This document shows positions 17,175 to 26,190 of a stretch of DNA of 64,000 bases, piece after piece; within the stretch, counting starts at the first letter, position 1; the number at the start of each line of letters is the position of its first letter. Location of the stretch: positions 6,250,501 through 6,314,500 of the forward strand of contig NZ_CP135921.1 in the NCBI RefSeq assembly GCF_032397745.1, read 5' to 3'. The DNA is from Bradyrhizobium prioriisuperbiae. Its GTDB lineage: Bacteria > Pseudomonadota > Alphaproteobacteria > Rhizobiales > Xanthobacteraceae. The notes beneath the pieces were generated by a model, which was not told the origin of the DNA, ran no database searches, and saw only the letters and a list, made by a program, of their open reading frames with translations. The position numbers and the translations under genes were made by a program.

Positions 17175-17407
17175 CAGAACGGCTCACGTTCCTCGACCGG
17201 TGGCTGCTCACGTTCGGCCATGAAATCCTCGCTTGCGCGCGGACCATTCTGAAACAGATCGTCCCACCGCTTACCTTGCGGCACGATCACACGGCTGCGA
17301 CCGATCTTCAAAATATCGACGTGATGCACGTCCTCCGGGAAGGCGACGGCCTTGGGCAGCCGTACGGCTTGGCTGCGATTGCTCGTGAATACTGTGGAGC
17401 TTGTCAT
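17174..17407 (-). CDS. vapB: VapB-type antitoxin
   Basis: 77 residues from ATG 17407. The N-terminal AbrB/MazE-like swapped-hairpin DNA-binding part (VFTSNRSQAVRLPKAVAFPEDV) is typical of the VagC/VapB group; the acidic tail (EREQPPVEEREPF) would bind and block the toxin. The gene overlaps vapC by one base. The perfect palindrome just upstream is the expected self-operator. Confidence 0.9.
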   Translation of the reverse strand: MTSSTVFTSNRSQAVRLPKAVAFPEDVHHVDILKIGRSRVIVPQGKRWDDLFQNGPRASEDFMAEREQPPVEEREPF

Positions 17408-17420
17408 GGTCAATCTCGTT

Positions 17421-17441
17421 GTATATCCAATTGGGATATAC
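17421..17441. promoter_or_regulatory. VapBC operator/promoter palindrome
   Basis: GTATATCC (17421-17428) and GGATATAC (17434-17441) are perfect 8-base arms around AATTG, 14 bases upstream of vapB. The TATA-rich arms also look like a -10 region, so the VapBC complex binding here would block its own promoter. Autorepression is known for the family. Confidence 0.7.
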
Positions 17442-17698
17442 ATAGCTTAGCCGGAGTGTTTTTGCAAGGGCGTCCGCCTACGGACAAAGGGACGGCAAGC
17501 AACGGCGAACAGGACATCGGATACTTCGGCCACGCTGCCTTCGCGACTGAAACGGTGGATAGTCATGAAAACGGCAATGCGCCAAATGCGATTTCGTGAA
17601 CATTGGTCGTCCGGCATTGTTGCAAGAAGCAGGTGCCAGCGCAGGGGGGATGTCGGATCCAAATCTTGCGAGAAGACTTTTGCTGATGGAATGTGCCG

Positions 17699-20185
17699 AT
17701 GACGTCCAAGCGCCGAAACCTGAAGTCTGCGCCCAAGCCGAACAAGGAACCCAAGTTCTCGCGCACCCATGCGCCCGCCGATCTGTCTCCGGTGGACTGG
17801 CAACGCGGCTTGCGCCGCCAGTTTGGCCGCGAGCAGGCCTTCGGGCTCGAAAATCTGACCAGTGAACCGTTCTTTTCCGAGTTTCGGGTCAGCAATTCCG
17901 CCTCGAAATCCAGCTATCGCGTGGCGATACGAGGATTGGGGCCGGGTGGCAATTTCTGCTCGTGCCCTGATTATGCGTCCAGCGAATTGGGCACTTGCAA
18001 GCACCTTGAATTCACGCTCGCCCGGCTGGAAAAAAAGCGCGGCGCCAGGACCGCGTTCGCGCGTGGCTACCAGCCTGCGTTTTCCGAGCTGTATTTGCGC
18101 AATGACGGCAAACGCCGTGTGCATTTTCGCGCCGGGACGGATTGCCCGCCGGCGGTCAGTAAGGCCGCCGCCGGCTTGTTCGACACCGAACACGCGGGGA
18201 CGTTACCGGACGAGCGCTTCCGCGAGTTGGAGGCCTTCGTGTCGCTGGCGTCGAAGTGCGGTCATGAATTGCGGGCCTACGACGATGCCCTCGATTTCAT
18301 TGCGGGAAGGCTGGACGCAGACCGGCGAGCCTCGACGCTCGATCAGTTGTTCCCGCGCGGTATTGTCGATCCCAAGCTGCGCGCACTTCTGAAGGTGCCG
18401 CTCTATCCCTATCAGGCCGAGGGCGCGCTGTTCGCGGTGCGGAACGGCCGAGCCCTGATCGGCGACGATATGGGGCTGGGCAAGACCATCCAGGCAATTG
18501 CCGCGGCAGAAATCCTGGCCCGCCATTTCGGCGTATCCAAAGTTCTGGTGATCTGCCCGACTTCGCTCAAATACCAGTGGCAAAGCGAGATCACCCGCTT
18601 CTCCGGACGCAAGGGCAAGAATGCAGCACGCGTCATCAGCGGCGGCCGTGCCCAGCGGCAGAAGGACTATGTCCTGGAAGACTTCTGCAAGATCACAAAC
18701 TATGAGAAGCTTCAGCCCGATCTCGACCTGATCGCCGCCTGGGCGCCGGAACTCGTCATTGTCGATGAAGCACAACGGGTCAAGAACTGGAACACTATCG
18801 CGGCCCGCGCCCTGAAGCGTATCGATAGCTCATATGCGATCGTGCTGACGGGCACGCCCCTGGAAAACAAACTGGAGGAACTGATTTCCATCGTCCAGTT
18901 TGTCGACCAGCACCGGCTGGGCCCGACCTGGAAGCTGCTGCACGAACACCAGGTCAAGGATGAGGCTGGTCGCGTCACGGGCTATACTGGGCTGGAGAAG
19001 ATCGGCCAGACACTGGCGCCGGTGATGATCCGCCGGCGCAAATCCGAAGTGCTGCGCCAGTTGCCGAGTCGGACCGACCAGAACCTGCTGGTGCCGATGA
19101 CCGAGATGCAGTTGCTGCTCCATCAGGAAAATGCCGACGTGGTGGCGAAAATCGTCCAGCGCTGGCGCAAGACCAGGTTTTTGTCGGACAAGGATCAGCG
19201 GCGGCTGACCTGCGCCCTGCAGAACATGCGCATGTCCTGCAACAGCACCTATCTGCTGGACCAGGAAACCGACCATGGCGTCAAGGCCGACGAACTGGCG
19301 GCGCTGTTCGACAAACTGTTCGCTGACCCCAAGGCCAAGGCGGTGGTGTTTTCGCAATGGACGCGGACCCACGACATCATCATCCGCCGCCTCGAAGCGC
19401 GAGGGATCGGTTACGTTAGTTTCCACGGTGGCGTGCCGTCGGACAAGCGGCCGGCACTCGTCGAGCGATTCCGTGACGACCCTTCCTGCCGTGTATTCCT
19501 GTCCACCGATGCCGGCAGCACGGGACTCAATCTTCAGCATGCCTCGACCCTCGTGAATATGGACTTGCCATGGAATCCGGCGGTCCTCGAACAACGTATC
19601 GCGCGCATTCATCGCATGGGGCAGGTACGGCAGGTGCAGGTTGTCAATTTCGTGGCGAAGGGTACCATCGAGGAGGGCATGCTCTCGGTGCTGGCGTTCA
19701 AACGCTCTTTGTCGGCAGGAATTCTCGATGGCGGCAATGGCGAGATTTCGCTCGGCGGCTCGCGCCTCAACCGTTTCATGAAGGACGTGGAGAATGTCAC
19801 CGGGCGCATGGGTGAAGGCGAGGCAGTGACGCCTTCGGAGGAGGCGGGGACTATCGTCGCAGGATCCGCGGGAGCGGAAGATATAAATGCCGATGTCGAC
19901 ACTGGCATGGGTGAGCTGGCGGCTGGGCAGACTGATGGGGCCGCGCCACCACTGCGCGATATAGGTCTCGATCCATGGCAAGCCTTGATGCAGGTCGGTA
20001 CGCAGTTCGTTACCGCCCTGGCGGCGGCGAGCAATCCCAACGCAGCGGCGCATCCATGGATCGAGCGCGATTCAATTACCGGCGCACAGAGTCTCAAAAT
20101 ACCCCTGCCGGCGCCGGAAACCGCGAGACAAATTGCCGATGCGCTTTCTTCACTCGCGGACAGCTTCCGCAACAGGATTGCGTGA
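17699..20185 (+). CDS. SNF2-family helicase-like ATPase with N-terminal SWIM zinc finger
   Basis: 828 residues from ATG 17699 (GTG at 17693 is possible). A SWIM finger (Cys87, Cys89, Cys100, His102 in CSCPDY...GTCKHLEF) precedes the Swi2/Snf2 ATPase: Walker A GDDMGLGKT (255-263), DEAQ box (356-359), LTGTPLENKLEEL, and helicase-C motifs STDAGSTGLNLQ and QRIARIHRMGQ. A ~150-residue Glu/Gly/Ala-rich tail follows. SNF2 proteins translocate on double-stranded DNA and remodel protein-DNA complexes. In bacteria SWIM/SNF2 proteins are linked to transcription recycling, repair or defence, and the role here is not known. VapBC lies next to it. Confidence 0.9.
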   Translation: MTSKRRNLKSAPKPNKEPKFSRTHAPADLSPVDWQRGLRRQFGREQAFGLENLTSEPFFSEFRVSNSASKSSYRVAIRGLGPGGNFCSCPDYASSELGTCKHLEFTLARLEKKRGARTAFARGYQPAFSELYLRNDGKRRVHFRAGTDCPPAVSKAAAGLFDTEHAGTLPDERFRELEAFVSLASKCGHELRAYDDALDFIAGRLDADRRASTLDQLFPRGIVDPKLRALLKVPLYPYQAEGALFAVRNGRALIGDDMGLGKTIQAIAAAEILARHFGVSKVLVICPTSLKYQWQSEITRFSGRKGKNAARVISGGRAQRQKDYVLEDFCKITNYEKLQPDLDLIAAWAPELVIVDEAQRVKNWNTIAARALKRIDSSYAIVLTGTPLENKLEELISIVQFVDQHRLGPTWKLLHEHQVKDEAGRVTGYTGLEKIGQTLAPVMIRRRKSEVLRQLPSRTDQNLLVPMTEMQLLLHQENADVVAKIVQRWRKTRFLSDKDQRRLTCALQNMRMSCNSTYLLDQETDHGVKADELAALFDKLFADPKAKAVVFSQWTRTHDIIIRRLEARGIGYVSFHGGVPSDKRPALVERFRDDPSCRVFLSTDAGSTGLNLQHASTLVNMDLPWNPAVLEQRIARIHRMGQVRQVQVVNFVAKGTIEEGMLSVLAFKRSLSAGILDGGNGEISLGGSRLNRFMKDVENVTGRMGEGEAVTPSEEAGTIVAGSAGAEDINADVDTGMGELAAGQTDGAAPPLRDIGLDPWQALMQVGTQFVTALAAASNPNAAAHPWIERDSITGAQSLKIPLPAPETARQIADALSSLADSFRNRIA

Positions 20186-20313
20186 TGGAGCGCCGCGCGG
20201 CCATAGAGGAGCGTCAGCGCCGGTTCCGCATGGCCGCAGATGTTGTAACTGACGCCTGGATGACCACCACCTCGTCTGATCTTTTCCAGCCTGTCTCCGA
20301 GTCAGGCATCTGA
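20185..20313 (+). CDS. Possible short coupled protein after the SNF2 gene
   Basis: 42 residues; ATG 20185 uses the A of the SNF2 stop (TGATGG), the usual sign of translational coupling. Charged N-terminus (MERRAAIEERQRRFRM), no family recognised. Its last 12 bases overlap the end of the convergent amidohydrolase gene. It may be spurious. Confidence 0.35.
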   Translation: MERRAAIEERQRRFRMAADVVTDAWMTTTSSDLFQPVSESGI

Positions 20314-21210
20314 GGGACGATGCGTGTCAAAGCCGAAGAACGCCGCGGGATTGTCCACCAGCATCCTGCGCCTTGAGGCCTCGTCGGGGACGATGTCCCC
20401 GATGAAATCGACGAGATCGCCATCATCAGGCATTGATCCCTGAAGATTCACATGGGGCCAGTCGGTTCCCCACAACATCCGCTCGGGCGCGTGCCGGGCG
20501 AGGCTCGCCGCGATCGGTTTGGCGTCGCGATAGGGCGCGCCGGCTGCGGAGAGCCGGTCGCCGCCGCTGAGCTTGACCCAGACCTTGCCGCCGTCGACCA
20601 GAGCGCGCAGCGTCCTCATCGCGCTTCCATCGGGTCCGGCCGAAAGCGGGGGCCGCGCCATGTGGTCGATGACCACAGGCGCTGCGATCGTGCGAATGAC
20701 ATCAGACCAGATCGTGATGTCATCGCCGGCAACGTGAACGGCGACATGCCATCCGAAGGGCCTGACCTTGGCGATGATCGCCCGCATGGCGTCGATGTCG
20801 GGGCGACCGCCGAGATGCGACAGGAAATTGAAGCGAACGCCGCAGATGCCGGCGGCGTCGAAAGCGGCGATCTCCTCCTCGCTGCAGGATGGCTTCAGCA
20901 GGGCGACCCCGCGATAGCGCCCAGCACTCCGCGCCAGCGCGTCGAGCAGCGGACGATGGTCGAAGCCGTGGCCCTGGCTCTGGACGATGACGGCGCGCGC
21001 GATGCCGAGATGACCGTGCAGGCGCCGCAGCGCCGTTTCCGGCGCCTCGTTGGGGGTGAAGCTCCGATCTCGCGGAAGCGGGAAACGATCGAACGGCCCG
21101 TAGATGTGGCAGTGGGAATCGCAACTGCCGGGCGGGAGTGCGAGCACAGGTTTGCGAGGATGCGGATGGGGCGGCGGTCCGTCGGGCTGCGGGGGCTTGG
21201 TCATTGTCAT
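20302..21210 (-). CDS. Amidohydrolase family, 2-pyrone-4,6-dicarboxylate lactonase (LigI)-like
   Basis: 302 residues from ATG 21210 (the frame continues to a TTG at 21237, inside the SDR gene). The amidohydrolase-2 barrel is marked by CDSHCHIYG near the start, VIDHMARPP in the middle and GTDWPHVN near the end, which carry the active-site His and Asp residues. Closest by eye are LigI-like lactonases and related hydrolases that open pyrone or lactone rings. It is the last gene of a six-gene leftward operon with an SDR, a carboxymuconolactone decarboxylase homologue and an enol-lactonase-like hydrolase. Confidence 0.82.
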   Translation of the reverse strand: MTMTKPPQPDGPPPHPHPRKPVLALPPGSCDSHCHIYGPFDRFPLPRDRSFTPNEAPETALRRLHGHLGIARAVIVQSQGHGFDHRPLLDALARSAGRYRGVALLKPSCSEEEIAAFDAAGICGVRFNFLSHLGGRPDIDAMRAIIAKVRPFGWHVAVHVAGDDITIWSDVIRTIAAPVVIDHMARPPLSAGPDGSAMRTLRALVDGGKVWVKLSGGDRLSAAGAPYRDAKPIAASLARHAPERMLWGTDWPHVNLQGSMPDDGDLVDFIGDIVPDEASRRRMLVDNPAAFFGFDTHRPSDA

Positions 21211-21227
21211 TTGGTCGAGTTGTCTGG

Positions 21228-22028
21228 TCAATCGCAACGCGCGGTCATGCCGCCGTCGACGACGATTTCCGTGCCGGTGATGAAGCGCGCTTCGTCGGAG
21301 GCGAGGAAGAGGGCCGCATTCGCAGTGTCGCGTCCGTCACCCATGAAGCCGAGGGGAATGCGGGCGAGGCGGGCGGCGAGCAAGGCGTCCACGTTTCCAT
21401 CGGCGCGTTGTCCGGCGAGGCGTGCCTCCACCATCGGCGTGTGCATCTGGCCGGGCACGACAGTGTTCACGCGGATCTGCTTGGGCGCATATTCGACCGC
21501 CGTGACGCGCGAGAACTGGATGATTGCGGCCTTGGCGGAGGCGTAGCCGACCTGGGCCGCGCCGGTCCAGCGCAGCCCCGAGGTCGAAGCCGTGTTGACG
21601 ATGGCGCCGCCGCCGGTTTTCTCCATCACTGGAATGACGTGCTTGCAGGTCAGGAACACACTGGTGAGATTGGTGTCGAGCTGGCGCTGCCAGTTCTGTT
21701 CGGACAGCGCGACCGCGCCACCTGGCGCCGACCCGCCGACATTGTTGACGAGAATATCGATGGTGCCGAATGTCTCGCGGCAAGCCCGCACCGCTTCGGC
21801 GACCTGGCCTTGATCGGTCACGTCACACAGATGGCTGCGGATCGTGCCGCCGTCTTTCTCCACCAATGCGAGTGTCTCGACCATGGTTTCGGCGCGCAGG
21901 TCGATGGCAAAGACCTTGGCACCTTCGCGTGCGAACAGCACCGCAGCCGCCCGTCCATTGCCCCAGCCGGGGCCGACGCAGCCGGCCCCCGTAATCATCG
22001 CGACCTTGCCGGCCAGACGTCCTGACAT
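21228..22028 (-). CDS. Short-chain dehydrogenase/reductase (SDR)
   Basis: 266 residues. The Rossmann glycine motif is slightly unusual (TGAGCVGPGWGNG). NNVGG, the catalytic Ser in NTASTSG, YASAK (Tyr/Lys) and VVPGQMHTPM are all present, as is the C-terminal ITGTEIVVDGG. Classical NAD(P)-dependent oxidoreductase, likely cytoplasmic. The start codon is 11 bases after the stop of the upstream gene, so it is in the operon. Substrate unknown, probably an intermediate of the same pathway. Confidence 0.9.
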   Translation of the reverse strand: MSGRLAGKVAMITGAGCVGPGWGNGRAAAVLFAREGAKVFAIDLRAETMVETLALVEKDGGTIRSHLCDVTDQGQVAEAVRACRETFGTIDILVNNVGGSAPGGAVALSEQNWQRQLDTNLTSVFLTCKHVIPVMEKTGGGAIVNTASTSGLRWTGAAQVGYASAKAAIIQFSRVTAVEYAPKQIRVNTVVPGQMHTPMVEARLAGQRADGNVDALLAARLARIPLGFMGDGRDTANAALFLASDEARFITGTEIVVDGGMTARCD

Positions 22029-22039
22029 CGTGTTTCTCC

Positions 22040-22588
22040 TCAGGGCTCGAGTTCGGGGGCCTCGTCGGGGGGCAAGCCGATCTCGAAAGCGTTGAGCGTC
22101 ATCGAGACGAGGGTGTAGTAGCCGAGCAGGCCGACCAGTTCGACGACGCCGGCTTCGCCGAGTTCGCGTATCGCAGTCGCGTGGATCGTGTCGGAAATGA
22201 CATGATTATCATGCAGCGTCGTCGCATAGTCATAGACGGCCTGTTGCGCGGTGATGGAAAAGACTGGCCGGCGCCGCTGCGCGATGGCATCGACGACCGC
22301 CGGATCGAGTCCGGCCTTCAATGCTTCACGCTTGTGAACAAACCATTCGTACTGCGAGGTCCAAAAGCGCGCGGTGACCAGGATGGCGAGTTCCGAGAGC
22401 TGTGGGCTGAGCGTGGTATCGTAGCGCAGGAATTCCCCGAGGCGCTGGGCACGCGCGCCGAACTGCGGACTGTGAATCCAGGCCCGGAGCGGAGCCGGCA
22501 TGCGACCGCGCTTGCCGGACGCCGCTTCGGCGGCGACGTCCCGCTGCGCGTCGCTCATCTCGTTATGGGTAAAATCCTTGATCCGCAT
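22040..22588 (-). CDS. Carboxymuconolactone decarboxylase (CMD) family protein
   Basis: 182 residues of the all-helical CMD/AhpD superfamily: RMPAPLRAWIHSPQFGARAQRLGEFLRY, then ELAILVTARFWTSQYEWFVHKREALKAGL, where CMD members often have Glu or Cys at the active site. No C-x-x-C pair, so it is more like a PcaC-type decarboxylase or isomerase than AhpD. It lies mid-operon, 12 bases after the next gene upstream. Confidence 0.85.
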   Translation of the reverse strand: MRIKDFTHNEMSDAQRDVAAEAASGKRGRMPAPLRAWIHSPQFGARAQRLGEFLRYDTTLSPQLSELAILVTARFWTSQYEWFVHKREALKAGLDPAVVDAIAQRRRPVFSITAQQAVYDYATTLHDNHVISDTIHATAIRELGEAGVVELVGLLGYYTLVSMTLNAFEIGLPPDEAPELEP

Positions 22589-22600
22589 GTGCTCTCCGCG

Positions 22601-23182
22601 TCAGGTGCGCCAATAAGGGGCGTAGAGGTTGATCAGCTTCGCTCCATCGGCCGTTCCGCCCAAAACCTCGTCGACCAAAGCTGCGGAGACGGGCCGCGTG
22701 AAAGCCGCCAGCGACCAGAGGTCGCCGGCCATATCCCGGTACACGCGAAGCTGTTTCAGGCCGTCCAGCGCAGTGCTCGCGCGAAGCAATTCATCGACGG
22801 CGTCTTCGCGGGCGCCGGGAAAGTGCGCCACACAAAGCCGCGCGATCTCATTGGGAGAGCAGGCGAGGTCGTCGCCTGGATGAATCTGCTCGGCGACGAT
22901 GCGCCGCCGCCCGATCGTGCGAGGCAGCACACGCTTGCTCCACGGCGTTGAGTTGTCGCCGGACACCGCCGTGTACTCCGGTGTGTCCAGCGCGGCAGTG
23001 GAGCTCAGATCATAGATCGCGAGCCAGCGTGGCCAGCCGCTGACACAGACCCAGCGCGATGCGCTCTCGAAGCCGGGCAGGCGATGGCGTTGCGGCAGAT
23101 GCTCGCTGTCGTACCAGTCGTTGAATTCTTCCTCCAGCGCCGCGGGGGGCTCCATGGTCACAAGCAGCAGTCCCTTACTCAT
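22601..23182 (-). CDS. Conserved hypothetical protein, EthD/DUF4286-like fold
   Basis: 193 residues from ATG 23182, which overlaps the end of the hydrolase gene by 8 bases. The start GLLLVTMEPPAALEEEFNDWYDSEHLP is characteristic of dimeric alpha-beta barrel proteins (EthD/DUF4286 group) that often accompany degradation operons and may act as small isomerases or binding proteins. The second half repeats a similar fold weakly. No reaction can be assigned. Confidence 0.7.
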   Translation of the reverse strand: MSKGLLLVTMEPPAALEEEFNDWYDSEHLPQRHRLPGFESASRWVCVSGWPRWLAIYDLSSTAALDTPEYTAVSGDNSTPWSKRVLPRTIGRRRIVAEQIHPGDDLACSPNEIARLCVAHFPGAREDAVDELLRASTALDGLKQLRVYRDMAGDLWSLAAFTRPVSAALVDEVLGGTADGAKLINLYAPYWRT

Positions 23183-23993
23183 GATAACTCTCGTCGATCG
23201 CTTCCCGCTGACGTTCGGGAGCAAAGAAGCGCAGGAGATGCTCCGCCATCGCCTGCGGCGCCTGAACCGGCATCAGATGCCCGCTGTCGATCGTGGCGAA
23301 GGTTGCGTTGGGAATGGCGCGCGCCGTGGCCTCGACGTCGGCCGGCGGGCGCAGCAGGTCGTGGCGGCCGGCAAGCACGAGGCACGGCATCGTCAGGCCT
23401 GGCAACGCCTCCGCGATGCGCGTCGTCGCGAGCGCCATGTTGGCCTCCGCATAGCTGACGGGATCGTTGGCCAGGAAACGGCGGCGATAGGCCTCGTAGG
23501 TGTGGTGATCCGTCCGCAGCGCATCCGGATAGGAGCGGCCGAGTGTACTTTCGACGATGTCAGCCATGCCGTTGCGGCGCACGTCATCCGAGCGCGCGAC
23601 AAGATAAGCCCTCCGCTCGGGCGAGACGGCCAGTGCCGGTGCGCAGAGCGCGAGTGCGGGAACGGCGGCGTCCGACCTGCTCGCGAACGCGACGGCGATG
23701 GCTGCGCCGGCGGCGACGCTGGTGATGCGGCAGGTCGGCGCGAAGCCAACCGCGGCGAGCAGTTGCGCGAGGTCGGCTGCATGATCCTCGATCGTCATGC
23801 GGCCATGAACTGCCCGCGAGCTGCCGGCGCCGCGCTGATCGTAGCGCAGCACGCGAAACCTCTGTGTCAGCAGCGGCACGAGCGTGTCGAAGCTCTGCAG
23901 CGTTCCGCCGAGTTCATGCAGCAGCACCAGTTCGGCGCCTTGTCCGGCCACCTCGTAGTGAATGTCGGCATCCTGGAGCGACGCGCAGGGCAT
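23175..23993 (-). CDS. Alpha/beta hydrolase, 3-oxoadipate enol-lactonase (PcaD)-like
   Basis: 272 residues from ATG 23993; the frame is open much further upstream but that part overlaps the receptor gene. Oxyanion and loop motifs: LLHELGG and YDQRGAGSS. The nucleophile elbow is ITSVAAG with Ser92, an unusual form lacking the first Gly. Asp in AGRHDLL and His in DSGHLMPVQ complete the triad. The family opens enol-lactones or other small lactones and esters. Its place between the receptor and the CMD protein fits a lactone-processing pathway. Confidence 0.85.
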   Translation of the reverse strand: MPCASLQDADIHYEVAGQGAELVLLHELGGTLQSFDTLVPLLTQRFRVLRYDQRGAGSSRAVHGRMTIEDHAADLAQLLAAVGFAPTCRITSVAAGAAIAVAFASRSDAAVPALALCAPALAVSPERRAYLVARSDDVRRNGMADIVESTLGRSYPDALRTDHHTYEAYRRRFLANDPVSYAEANMALATTRIAEALPGLTMPCLVLAGRHDLLRPPADVEATARAIPNATFATIDSGHLMPVQAPQAMAEHLLRFFAPERQREAIDESYHE

Positions 23994-23998
23994 GGCGG

Positions 23999-24967
23999 TC
24001 AATTCGACCTGACGTTGGCCGCTTTGACGACATCCGCCCACTTGTCGATCTCGCTGCGGATATAGGCCGCGAACGCGTCGGGCGAATTCGCCACCACGAT
24101 CGCGCCCTGAAGCGCCAGCTTGTCCTTGACCTCCGGTGACCGCAGCGCCTCGACCAGCGCGGCGTGCAGAATGTCGACGATGGCCTGGGGTGTCGCTGGC
24201 GGTGCGACGATGCCATACCAATTGTCGGCGACGACTTGCGGCAGGCCCAGTTCAGCCGTGGTCGGCAGATCCGGCAGGCTCGGCGAGCGCGTCGCGCTGC
24301 CGATTGCCAGCGCCTTGATGGTGCCGGCCTGGACGTGGGGCAACAGCACTGCGATGTCCATGAACATCATCTCGACCTGGCCGGCGAGCAGGTCGGTCAC
24401 TGCCGGCGCCGCGCCACGATAGGGCACATGGGTCATCTCGATCTTGCCGTACTGCTTGAGCAGTTCGCCGGCCAGATGCGGCATGCTTCCGACGCCGGAG
24501 GAGGCGAAGTTCAGCGCGCCCGGCTTTGCCTTCGCCAGCGCCAGCAGGTCGGGCAGGGTCTTGGCCTTGACGTTGGCGCCAACCACCAGCAGTTCGGGCA
24601 CGCTGGCCGCGAGTGTCAGGGCACGCAGATCCCTGCGCGGATCGTAGCCGATGGCCTCTTGCATGCTGACGCTGATGGCGAGGGCGCCCGCCGTGCTGAT
24701 TCCGATGGTGTAGCCATCCGGCTCGGCCTGGGCGACCGCCTTGGTGCCGACCGCCCCGCCGGCGCCGCTGCGGTTGTCGATCACCACCGGCTGCTTGACG
24801 ATGACAGACATCTTCTCGGCCACGGCACGCGCGATGGTGTCTGCGGGACCGCCGGCTGCGAACGGCACGACCAGCCGGATCGGTTTGGTGGGAAAAGTCT
24901 GCGCCGCCGCATCATGGGCGACCAGGGTGACGGCGGCGAGCAGCGCGCCGCGAAGCATCGCGTGCAT
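23999..24967 (-). CDS. Tripartite tricarboxylate transporter receptor (TctC/Bug family)
   Basis: 322 residues from ATG 24967, chosen for GGAGGAACG just upstream. A signal peptide ends near AHDAAAQ (residue ~23), then FPTKPIRLVVPFAAGGPADTIAR, the standard Bug opening, and DNRSGAGGAVGTKAVA. Periplasmic receptor for an organic acid. No TctA or TctB membrane genes are in the window, so it must use a system encoded elsewhere or act as a sensor. It is the first gene of the leftward operon, and the operon enzymes suggest an aromatic or lactone acid as ligand. Confidence 0.88.
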   Translation of the reverse strand: MHAMLRGALLAAVTLVAHDAAAQTFPTKPIRLVVPFAAGGPADTIARAVAEKMSVIVKQPVVIDNRSGAGGAVGTKAVAQAEPDGYTIGISTAGALAISVSMQEAIGYDPRRDLRALTLAASVPELLVVGANVKAKTLPDLLALAKAKPGALNFASSGVGSMPHLAGELLKQYGKIEMTHVPYRGAAPAVTDLLAGQVEMMFMDIAVLLPHVQAGTIKALAIGSATRSPSLPDLPTTAELGLPQVVADNWYGIVAPPATPQAIVDILHAALVEALRSPEVKDKLALQGAIVVANSPDAFAAYIRSEIDKWADVVKAANVRSN

Positions 24968-25079
24968 TTCGTTCCTCCGGAGGGGCGGTTCCGCGCGCTC
25001 TGGATGGCGGGTTCGACCGTGCGACGCATGGTGGCATCGCGGAGCCGGCTGCACCAAAACCGAGTTGGGCTAGCTGGCG

Positions 25080-25094
25080 ATGCCGTAATGGCAT
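25080..25094. promoter_or_regulatory. LysR-type regulator box (T-N11-A)
   Basis: ATGCCGTAATGGCAT is an interrupted palindrome with ATGCC/GGCAT arms and the T-N11-A core expected for LysR regulators. It lies between the divergent LysR gene (25138) and the catabolic operon (24967). Confidence 0.65.
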
Positions 25095-25137
25095 AACTTC
25101 TTGCTCCTATGCCTGTTCGGCAGCGGGAGTTTTCACG

Positions 25138-26109
25138 TTGGATTCGCGCAAATTGAGGTATTTCGCCGAGGTGGCGCGCACCGGCAGCTTCAGCCGCGCC
25201 GCGGAGGAACTGCGCATTGCGCAGCCAGCCTTGAGCCGGCGGGTACGCGAGATCGAGGACGAGCTCGGCCAGAAGTTGCTGGTCCGGCACGGGCGCGGGG
25301 TCCGGCTGACGCCGTTCGGCGCGGCCGTGCTGGGGCGGGTCGACGAGATCGAGTACCTGCTGGCCCAGATCAGAAGCGAGGCGGCGCAAGGAAGCCTCGC
25401 GGTGCGCGGCGCGGTCTCTCTCGCGCTGCCGCCCGCCGCAGGGCTGCTGGTCGGGCCGCCGTTGGTCGCGTCGCTCGCGGAGAGCCATCCTGACGTGGTG
25501 CTGAACCTGCGCGAAGGGATCAGCTCACTGATCCACGAATGGCTGGCCGAAAAGCGGATCGACCTCGGTCTCGTTTACAACGCGGTGCCGATCGAGGGGT
25601 TGCACATCGTGCCGCTGCTGCGCGAGCGCATGGTGCTGGTCGGGCCGCCGGGAGACGGCAGGGGCCTGTCGCATACGCCCGACATCCGCATCAAGGACAT
25701 CGCCGGTCTGCCGCTGATCATGCCGACCCTGCCGCATAACAACCGCCGGGTGCTGGAACAGGCCGCGGCCCGCCATGGCGTCCGTCTCGACATCCGATCG
25801 GAAGTCGACAGCGTCGCCCTGACCAAGGCGCTGGTGCGCACCGGTCGAGGTTACACCATTCTCACTTACGCGTCGGTGCGAGACGAGGTGGAGCGTGGCG
25901 ACCTGAGTGCGCGCGCGATCGAGCATCCTCCGATCATCGCGACATTGTCGATGGCCATGCGAAACGAAACCATGGCGGCACCGCTCGCCCGCGAAGTCGC
26001 GCTGGAGATCCAGAACCTGCTGCTGGAGCTGTCGCGCTCTGGCGCCTGGCCCGGGGCGGCGGCGGTCGGAGCCGACCAGCACGTCGGTGTTCATCATGCA
26101 CAATCATAA
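25138..26109 (+). CDS. LysR family transcriptional regulator of the adjacent catabolic operon
   Basis: 323 residues from TTG 25138 with GGGAG upstream; the next in-frame ATG would remove the DNA-binding helix. The winged helix is LRYFAEVARTGSFSRAAEELRIAQPALSRRVREIE, followed by the effector domain. NAC/CynR-like in style. It is divergent from the TctC-led operon with a T-N11-A site in between, so it most likely activates that operon when the substrate is present. Confidence 0.9.
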   Translation: MDSRKLRYFAEVARTGSFSRAAEELRIAQPALSRRVREIEDELGQKLLVRHGRGVRLTPFGAAVLGRVDEIEYLLAQIRSEAAQGSLAVRGAVSLALPPAAGLLVGPPLVASLAESHPDVVLNLREGISSLIHEWLAEKRIDLGLVYNAVPIEGLHIVPLLRERMVLVGPPGDGRGLSHTPDIRIKDIAGLPLIMPTLPHNNRRVLEQAAARHGVRLDIRSEVDSVALTKALVRTGRGYTILTYASVRDEVERGDLSARAIEHPPIIATLSMAMRNETMAAPLAREVALEIQNLLLELSRSGAWPGAAAVGADQHVGVHHAQS

Positions 26110-26190
26110 CGTCTGAGAAAGCGTCGGCGTGGCGCTATTGTGCCAACACGGCCAGTACGCGGCTGTGGCGGACGCCGTGGTCGAAGTGCC

